NCBI GenBank assembly: GCA_019217005.1
Contig: JAHBNG010000043.1
Location: 1-64,000, forward strand
Direction of reading: 5' to 3'
From: Chloroflexi bacterium TSY
GTDB taxonomy: Bacteria > Chloroflexota > Anaerolineae > Caldilineales > Caldilineaceae
Length of the DNA stretch: 64,000 nt
The notes beneath the pieces were generated by a model. It worked only from the letters and a program-made list of their open reading frames with translations. It was not told where the DNA came from and did not search any database. This document shows positions 57,929 through 64,000 of this stretch, in pieces. Positions within the stretch are counted from its first letter, which is position 1, and every line of letters starts with the position of its first letter. The translations under genes were made by a program, and so were the position numbers.

Positions 57929-59570
57929 ATGTTCGATTTTTGCACAAGATAATGCGAGCGTTTAGCGGAAGCAAGACGACGTTGCTTGTAGCGAAGGCGC
58001 TCGATAGTCTCAGCGAGTGTCAAGACAGGTTTAGGCAGAACGGCATGGAGAAGTTCAACAACCTGTGGCAAAGTGAGAGCGGGGGCATCATATTTGAGGA
58101 AAAACTGAGAACGAGCCAAGAAACCAAAGGCCAAAATGACTAAGGTCATATGATGATGCCAACCGAGCCAACTGCGAGTTTCATATTCGTTGAGTCCGAG
58201 AAACTGCTTGGCTTGTTCAAAATGGTTTCAATGGGCCAACGCAAAGCAGAAACAGTGGCGAAGTCATCCAAGGAAGTCTCAAGGGTGCATTGGAGAAAGT
58301 ATTGCAGAGAGCAATCGGGATTGCGGCGGACGATGAGCCAGAGAGCAGAACCGGGGAGCCATTGCGGACAGAGACAATGCGGCGACAAGCAATGGAAGCA
58401 ACGATGAAGCCCTTGGAGCCCTCTTTGAGAACATGCTGTTGCCACTCATGCTCCTGGAAGGTGTCAGCGAGTTGAGCAACGGTGAGAGGCGTAGGTTCAC
58501 CAGGCCGGACGCGGAGCTTGAGCTTTGCGCCCGCGTCCAGATGATGCGGGCAGATAGGTCTGGGGCTGGAGGTCCAGACACGAGTCTCTTTGGGCACTTC
58601 AGCAAAGTAGCTGTAAGCGGTTTGGCCATCAATGCAGTCAAGCAGATGAGTATCTTTGCCAAAGGCTTCATCCATAGTGATCCAGCGGATGGGCAACGCA
58701 CCCAGGGCGTGCGTCTGCTCAATCATGGACCAAGCCAATTCATTTTTTGTTTGGAAGGTCAGGTCAGTGGGAAGACCGGTTTTGTACCGCTTCTCTGCAT
58801 ACTCATCACTAAACCATTCTTGGGGGATATACAACCGACAGTTCAGTAAGGTATAGCCATGAGAGCTATTATATCCCAGGAAGACTCCGGCTTGACAGTT
58901 GGCGATCTTGCCCAGTTCGCCACACCGCTGCCGCTTGACGCCCACTGACTCTTCTCCTTGCTTGGGAATGTCGCTCCCATCCAGGAGTAAGACGCCATTT
59001 GCGTCTCCCAACAACTCACCTGTCTGTCGAGTATGTTCCGCCAGCATCGCTTCACCGCTCCAGCGGCTCTGACCCACAAAGCTTTGCAGGGGGCGTACAC
59101 CCGATTCTCCTACTGTCGCCAGCGCGATGTTCTCGGCCGATTTGCGTTTGATTTCGGGGTCTAACAAGCCTCAGTAGATCCAAATTTGGCGTTTTTGGCT
59201 ATTTTCAGTCGAGATTGCAGGGATTTTGGAGTCATTTATTCAGATTTCGGTTACAGAAAACAACCTATTTCATATCTGAAAATCGCCCAAATCTAACGCA
59301 AAAACTAGATATCGACCGGCAAATTTGTATTTATGTCAACTGTTTAGCCAGAATTCTCTCTCAAAACCTGAAATTTGGATCTACTGAGCCTCGCATGTAG
59401 TGGTACGCATGCTCTCTCTGAGCCACATGGCTGAAGTATGGACTATATATGGCATGATACTCCTGGAGTTGGTCGGCCAGTGCCGCCAGTTGCTCTTCTG
59501 TCAGTTCCAGCAGCGGCGGGCTTTCCAGTTGGCTGTAGTCATATTGATTGACTGCTTGAGCAAGTTTCAT
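57904..59570 (-). pseudogene. IS701-family transposase, frameshifted and interrupted by a MITE
   Basis: Start ATG 59570 with AAGGAAATC upstream: MKLAQAVNQYDYSQLES...HAYHYMRG, then a 215-bp MITE. It continues LLDPEIKRKSAENIALATVGESGVRPLQSFVGQSRW. Family residues: LLLDGSDIPKQGEESVGVKRQRCGELGKIANCQ, WITMDEAFGKD and RWPIETIFEQAKQFLGLNEYETRSWLGWHHHMTLV (Glu). Two single-base shifts occur, near 58350 and at a T-run near 58230. DDE residues all survive. IS ends were not located. Confidence 0.87.
59172..59386. repeat. 215-bp MITE, copy 4, inside the IS701 transposase
   Basis: AGCCT duplicated at 59167-59171 and 59387-59391. Excision restores YMRG-LLDPEIKRK. Confidence 0.93.
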
Positions 59571-59620
59571 CTTGATTTCCTTTCATCGAAGACTGCTTCA
59601 TTTTATTGGCTCTTCAGTCT

Positions 59621-59835
59621 CAGTAGATCCAAATTTGGCGTTTTTGGCGATTTTCAGTCGAGATTGCAGGGATTTTGGAGTCATTTATTCAGATTTCGGT
59701 TACAGAAAACAACCTATTTCATATCTGAAAATCGCCCAAATCTAACGCAAAAACTAGATATCGACCGGCAAATTTGTATTTATGTCAACTGTTTAGCCAG
59801 AATTCTCTCTCAAAACCTGAAATTTGGATCTACTG
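59621..59835. repeat. 215-bp MITE, copy 5, at the edge of a truncated WD40 gene
   Basis: AGTCT at 59616-59620 and 59836-59840. Same orientation as the 59172 copy, 234 bp away. The WD40 frame begins at its right border. Confidence 0.93.
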
Positions 59836-59836
59836 A

Positions 59837-60894
59837 GTCTATCTATCTCTTCCGCAGGTTTGCTGCCCGATGGGATACTGTTGGCGGCTGGCGGTGGCAA
59901 AGGGTGGTGCTATGTTTGGATCATCAATGGCACGATGGAAACTGCTTCTGATAGCGTTGATTCTAATATCGAGAAGAGGGAAGGACGCGCTACGTATCGT
60001 CACCCGCTCAAGGGGCACAAGGGGGCAATTAGAGATGTTGCTTTTCGTCCTGATACACTACAACTCGCCACAGCTGGTGATGACCGGACAGTGCGCATTT
60101 GGGATGCCCAGAGCGGACAATGCCTCACTATTCTCCAGAACCACACGGACGACGTTCGGTGTTTGACTTATAATCGTCAAGGAACCCTGCTAGCCAGCGG
60201 TGACGAAGATGGCGTGATCCATCTATGGCGTATTGACAAGTGGGGACATTATCAACTGCGACAGACAATTCAAGCAAATCATCATGGCCTGCGGTCAATG
60301 GCCTTTAGCCCTGACGGGCAGACGCTGGCTGCTGGCACACATGATCGTACTTTGCGGCTTTGGGATATTGAGACGGGTGCGTGTCTACAGGCTGCTAATC
60401 TGACCATCAGTGCATCGGCAGTCGGTTTTGATCCGAAAGGCGCGCGGCTGGTGACCGGTCAAGCCGATGGCATCATCCAGATTTGGGATTTCTCAGATCG
60501 AACCCTGGGTACTCCCACCCAGATTTTCCGGCATGCCCAGGCGGTTGTCAACGCAGTGGCTTTCAGCCCATCAGGCGAGCTGTTAGTCAGTGGTGCCACT
60601 GACGCGACACTGCATGTTTGGGATCCAACTACTGGAGAGGAAATTTATGCGCTAGACGGGTATCCTCAGGGGATATCGGATATTGCATTCTATCCAAACC
60701 ACAATCTATCGGTGATAACAGGAAACGATGGCTGGATTCGACTATATGATATTGCGTCTCGTACCTTGCTGCACACTTTGAAAGCACCTGGCCCCTACGC
60801 CGGCATGAACATCACCGGCGTTACCGGCATCAGCGATGCGCAACGTGATGCACTGAGGGCCTTGGGGGCAGTGGAGGATGATGGGGTGATATAA
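59837..60894 (+). pseudogene. C-terminal WD40 remnant of a SARP/NB-ARC-type regulator
   Basis: The frame opens in mid-blade (SAGLLPDGILLAAGGGKGWCYVW) at the MITE border. It holds about seven WD40 repeats (TVRIWDAQSG, TLRLWDIETG, IIQIWDFSDR, TLHVWDPTTG) and ends in the tail AGMNITGVTGISDAQRDALRALGAVED seen on NB-ARC/WD40 regulators. No N-terminal BTAD or ATPase part remains, so it is a 5'-truncated gene. Its stop overlaps the ATG of the next gene (TAATG), so the two were coupled. Confidence 0.75.
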
Positions 60895-63857
60895 TGTCCT
60901 TTACCTTTCATTTCCTCGCCAAATTTGAAATCGTTGTGGGCACACAACCCGTCACCGACTTCTACTCTGATCGGGCACGTGCGCTTCTGGCCTATCTGGC
61001 GCTTGAACCCCGGGCACACACACGCATCGAGCTGGCCACGCTGCTCTGGCCGGAAATCGGCAACAACTACGCACGGACCAACCTGCGCAACACACTCTAT
61101 CGTCTGCGCCAGTCGATAGATGCCGCCGCACCAGGCGCAGCCGACCAACTGTTCACTGCGACTCGACAAACCGTCCAGTTCAATGCAGAAAATGGCAGGA
61201 TAGACGTGCTGCGCTTTCAGGCACTGTTAGACGTCACATCCAGACAAGCCAGCCAGCAACATGATTCTCCATCTGACCATTCATCATCCCGCCTCGCACA
61301 ACTGACTGAAGCAGCGGCGCTCTATCAGGGCGAACTGCTGCCAGGTTTTGATCTAGCCGATGCTCCTGACTTTGAAGAGTGGCTGCTCTTGCGTCGAGAG
61401 ATGCTCCAACAACAGGCAATCTCCGCATTCCGCACCCTGGTGACAGAATATGAAGCAATAGGCAACTACGCACAAGCCCACCAAGTTGCCAGCCGCCTAC
61501 TCACTCTCGATCCGTATCAAGAAGAAACTTATCGCCAGATAATGCGCCTGCTGGCACAGATGGGTCAACCCGAGCAAGCCCGGCAACTCTTCGAACAGAT
61601 GCGCCAACTGTTTCGCACCGAGTTAGATGTGGCACCCTCTGCGGAAATCGTTGCTTTCATGCAGCAAATTGCGGCGGACCAAGATGACATCCGATTCACA
61701 AAATCGGCGGTGACACGGTGGCGGGGTGACACCGTGATACAAGCAGACCCAATTCCCGCTACACCCAGTCACCCCTTCACCCAGTCACCCCGTTCGGCTG
61801 AGCTCACGTCGAAGCCTCACCCAGTCACCGTGTCACCTTCTCTCGATCTACGCGGCATCCCCGACCCCGGCCCCTTCTTCGGACGCATGCAGGAGCGACA
61901 GAAGATTACAGAGTGGTTGCTGGACGACCGATGCCGTCTGGTGGCGATCCTGGGGATTGGCGGCATGGGGAAAACGAGCTTGGCTGCACAGTGCGTGCGG
62001 GAACTGGCAGATGATAGAGGTAGTGCTCAGGTTGATGTTGTTCTATGGCGCTCGCTGCTCAACGCACCACCGCTGGCGGAACTGTTGCCGCCTCTTCTCC
62101 AGCGTCTCTCTGACCAGCAACTGAACAGCGTGCCAGAGAATCTCGATGAACGGCTACGACTCCTGGTGAACTACCTGCGCGAGAAGCGGGCGCTGTTGGT
62201 GCTAGACAACATGGAGAGCATTTTGGAGCCGGAACGTGCTGGTGCGTATCGGGCTGGCTATGAACCCTACGGTCAACTGATTGAGCAGATGGCGATGCTT
62301 GAACATCAGAGCCATCTGCTGCTCACCAGCCGCGAACGCCCCGATGGCTATCATCGTTTAGAGCGAGATAGCCGTTTCGTCCAGTCGCTCCAGCTGGTCG
62401 GTCTGGATGATGCGGCGGGACACGAGCTATTGGCACAGCGGGGTCTACATGGAGAGAATCGGGAAGAGACCTTGCTCGTTGAACGCTATTCGGGCAATCC
62501 GTTGGCCCTCAAGCTGGTGGCCGACACCATCGATGAACTCTTTGCGGGGGATATTGGTGAGTTCCTGGCTGGCGAAACGCTGGTCTTTGACGATATCCGC
62601 GCGGCGCTTGACCAGCAGTTTGCCCGCCTCTCACCACTGGAGCAGGAGATCCTCTTCTGGTTGGCGATTGCACGCGAGCCACTATCCGTGCCAAAGATTC
62701 GGGGGTATCTGCTACACACACCGTCACGGCGAAACCTGATGGAAGCGCTGCGCAACCTCCAGCGCCGTTCGATGTGTGAACGGGGCGAAGGCGGCTTCGG
62801 CTTACAAAATGTGATTACCGAGTATCTGACAGATCGTCTCGTCGAGACTGGGGTGCAAGAGTTGATCAGCGGTTCATTTGACTGCTTACACCACCATGCC
62901 TTGATCGTCGCGCAAGCCAAACAATATGTGCGTCAAAGCCAAGCGAGGCTCATCCTCCAACCGATTGCGCAGCGACTCGAGGAACAGGTTGGCCACTCTA
63001 CACAACGCGAACATCTGGCGACCACTATCGCTCATTTACAAACCAGCAAACAGGGTGTGCCCAGCTACGCCGCCGGCAATCTCCTCAATCTAATGCTCCA
63101 CTTGGAGATGAACGTAGCCGGACTTGACCTGACGAACCTGAGTGTGTGGCAGGTCGATATGCAAAATCGCTCTGTCGCGGGTCTCAATCTTGCCCAGGCC
63201 GATCTAACGAACTGCCTCTTTCGCCAGACTTTTGGCCGCGTTGAGGCTGTGGCGATCAGCCCCGATGATCAAGTCGTGGCCATTGGCGGCGATCGTGGCG
63301 AAATCAGACTTCATCGCTTGTCCGATGGTCAGCCGCTATTGAGATTGACAGAACATACGAACACAGTGACGGCGCTCGATTTTAGTCCAAATGGCCGTCT
63401 GCTTGCCAGCGCTGGTTTGGATAAAACAGTACGGATCTGGACCACGGATAGCGGGCACTTGCTACATTCGTTTACCGAAGCAACCAATAGCTTACATGCC
63501 ATTGCCTTTAGCTCAGACAGTCGTCTACTTGCCAGCGGAGGCGAGGATACCACGATCTATGTTTGGGATGTCCCCACCGGACACACTCTTTTCCATCTCA
63601 AAAAGCATGCAGATCTGGTAAAATCACTCATTTTCGTGCCCGACAGTCGTCAGTTGCTCAGTGCAAGCTGGGACGGCGGTATTTTTGTCTGGGATTTATC
63701 AATAGTCGAGGGACTGTTGGCCAATCAACAGGCAGCCGAGCCAGAGATTCTTTGTGAAGCCAAATCGATCAACGAGGAACCAGAACTCAATACGGCTTCG
63801 CTTGCCTTAAGCAATAAGGCCAATCCAAAAAATAAAATATACGCGAGAAGGTGTTAA
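60894..63857 (+). CDS. SARP-type regulator: BTAD, NB-ARC ATPase and WD40 (3' truncated)
   Basis: 987 codons. N-terminal winged-helix/BTAD (FHFLAKFEIVVGTQPVTDFYSDRARALLAYLAL; about 1-260). NB-ARC with LGIGGMGKTSLAAQC (~355), ALLVLDNMESIL and LLLTSRERPDGY. A pentapeptide-like link (VAGLDLTNLSVWQVDMQNRSVAGLNLAQADL), then four or five WD40 repeats. It ends abnormally in low-similarity residues just before an incoming transposase gene, so the C-terminal propeller is cut short. It may retain DNA-binding activity but lacks a closed propeller. Confidence 0.82.
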   Translation: MSFTFHFLAKFEIVVGTQPVTDFYSDRARALLAYLALEPRAHTRIELATLLWPEIGNNYARTNLRNTLYRLRQSIDAAAPGAADQLFTATRQTVQFNAENGRIDVLRFQALLDVTSRQASQQHDSPSDHSSSRLAQLTEAAALYQGELLPGFDLADAPDFEEWLLLRREMLQQQAISAFRTLVTEYEAIGNYAQAHQVASRLLTLDPYQEETYRQIMRLLAQMGQPEQARQLFEQMRQLFRTELDVAPSAEIVAFMQQIAADQDDIRFTKSAVTRWRGDTVIQADPIPATPSHPFTQSPRSAELTSKPHPVTVSPSLDLRGIPDPGPFFGRMQERQKITEWLLDDRCRLVAILGIGGMGKTSLAAQCVRELADDRGSAQVDVVLWRSLLNAPPLAELLPPLLQRLSDQQLNSVPENLDERLRLLVNYLREKRALLVLDNMESILEPERAGAYRAGYEPYGQLIEQMAMLEHQSHLLLTSRERPDGYHRLERDSRFVQSLQLVGLDDAAGHELLAQRGLHGENREETLLVERYSGNPLALKLVADTIDELFAGDIGEFLAGETLVFDDIRAALDQQFARLSPLEQEILFWLAIAREPLSVPKIRGYLLHTPSRRNLMEALRNLQRRSMCERGEGGFGLQNVITEYLTDRLVETGVQELISGSFDCLHHHALIVAQAKQYVRQSQARLILQPIAQRLEEQVGHSTQREHLATTIAHLQTSKQGVPSYAAGNLLNLMLHLEMNVAGLDLTNLSVWQVDMQNRSVAGLNLAQADLTNCLFRQTFGRVEAVAISPDDQVVAIGGDRGEIRLHRLSDGQPLLRLTEHTNTVTALDFSPNGRLLASAGLDKTVRIWTTDSGHLLHSFTEATNSLHAIAFSSDSRLLASGGEDTTIYVWDVPTGHTLFHLKKHADLVKSLIFVPDSRQLLSASWDGGIFVWDLSIVEGLLANQQAAEPEILCEAKSINEEPELNTASLALSNKANPKNKIYARRC

Positions 63858-63881
63858 ACTAGCTCTCCAAAAGGAGCAAAA

Positions 63882-64000
63882 ATGACAATCTCGCCAGAAA
63901 TGGTTGAAGTCTTGAAAGAGACGAAGGCCATGTTAAGTGGATACGAAAGAAGGCACTTCATGGCCCAAACGGTCAAAACGATATGCGAAGGGAGTCCGAC
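63882..64000 (+). CDS. Transposase-like gene, 5' end only (runs off window)
   Basis: AAAAGGAG precedes ATG 63882; the visible 39 residues read MTISPEMVEVLKETKAMLS then GYERRHFMAQTVKTICEGS. This resembles the N-terminus of ISAzo13-like or related transposases, but the family call is tentative. Its arrival accounts for the truncated WD40 gene upstream. Confidence 0.4.
   Translation, partial: MTISPEMVEVLKETKAMLSGYERRHFMAQTVKTICEGSP

Overview
The window looks like a chromosomal stretch of a Chloroflexota bacterium, probably an Anaerolineae/Caldilinea-like lineage. This is inferred from gene content, not from a marker gene. It has SARP-type regulators joining BTAD, NB-ARC and TPR or WD40 domains, very long secreted WD40/beta-propeller proteins (one ending in a YLPILMR tail), XisH/XisI, Uma2, FHA plus winged-helix and DUF3365-type genes. 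GC content is near 50%. I found no rRNA or tRNA and no CRISPR array.

Layout. 1-1480: 3' part of an IS110-family element. 1653-4728: secreted beta-helix protein, DoxX remnant and FAD oxidoreductase. 4785-5549: RTX-repeat protein. 5727-7791: three-gene cytochrome operon (pentaheme c, DUF3365 monoheme c, membrane b-type). 8086-16292: LacI regulator, then M81 peptidase, aldo/keto reductase, amidohydrolase and class III aminotransferase, with a convergent predicted (alpha/alpha)6-barrel protein. 17329-18072: FHA plus winged-helix regulator. 18991-23418: glucose/sorbosone dehydrogenase-like lipoprotein, creatininase and sulfatase. 23.4-25.2 kb: second IS110 copy with a structured leader. 25318-30047: M55 aminopeptidase and a sugar ABC transporter. 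30581-36016: lipoprotein, methyltransferase and BTAD/NB-ARC/TPR regulator. 36770-43967: one giant secreted C39-like/WD40 gene, now broken. 44382-47837: Uma2 remnant, an intact-ended IS and an interrupted DegT aminotransferase. 47895-54549: four-helix-bundle protein, deacetylase, nitrilase, Gfo/Idh/MocA oxidoreductase, class V aminotransferase, XisI/XisH and M20 peptidase. 54862-57605: secreted propeller/repeat gene split by an 8-bp duplication. 57904-59570: decayed IS701. 59837-63857: two WD40/SARP genes. 63882-64000: start of another transposase.

The metabolic genes mostly make cytoplasmic enzymes acting on amide, amine and sugar-derivative substrates: M81, M55 and M20 peptidases, creatininase, nitrilase, amidohydrolase, deacetylase, three PLP aminotransferases, sulfatase and a carbohydrate ABC importer. 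They look like scavenging operons under LacI/SARP-type control.

The most striking content is the density of small non-autonomous elements (MITEs). At least ten families are present, many with exact target duplications. A 79-bp element duplicates 5 bp at CTWAG sites, is open in one frame in all four copies, and has inserted in frame into xisH, adding 28 residues. A 215-bp family (five copies of identical unit length), a 266-bp family and an 86-bp element share CAGTAGA termini and 5-bp duplications. Several elements sit exactly at stop codons. Others have broken a 2.36-kilocodon WD40 gene, a DegT gene and an IS701 transposase, and one carries a further nested insertion.
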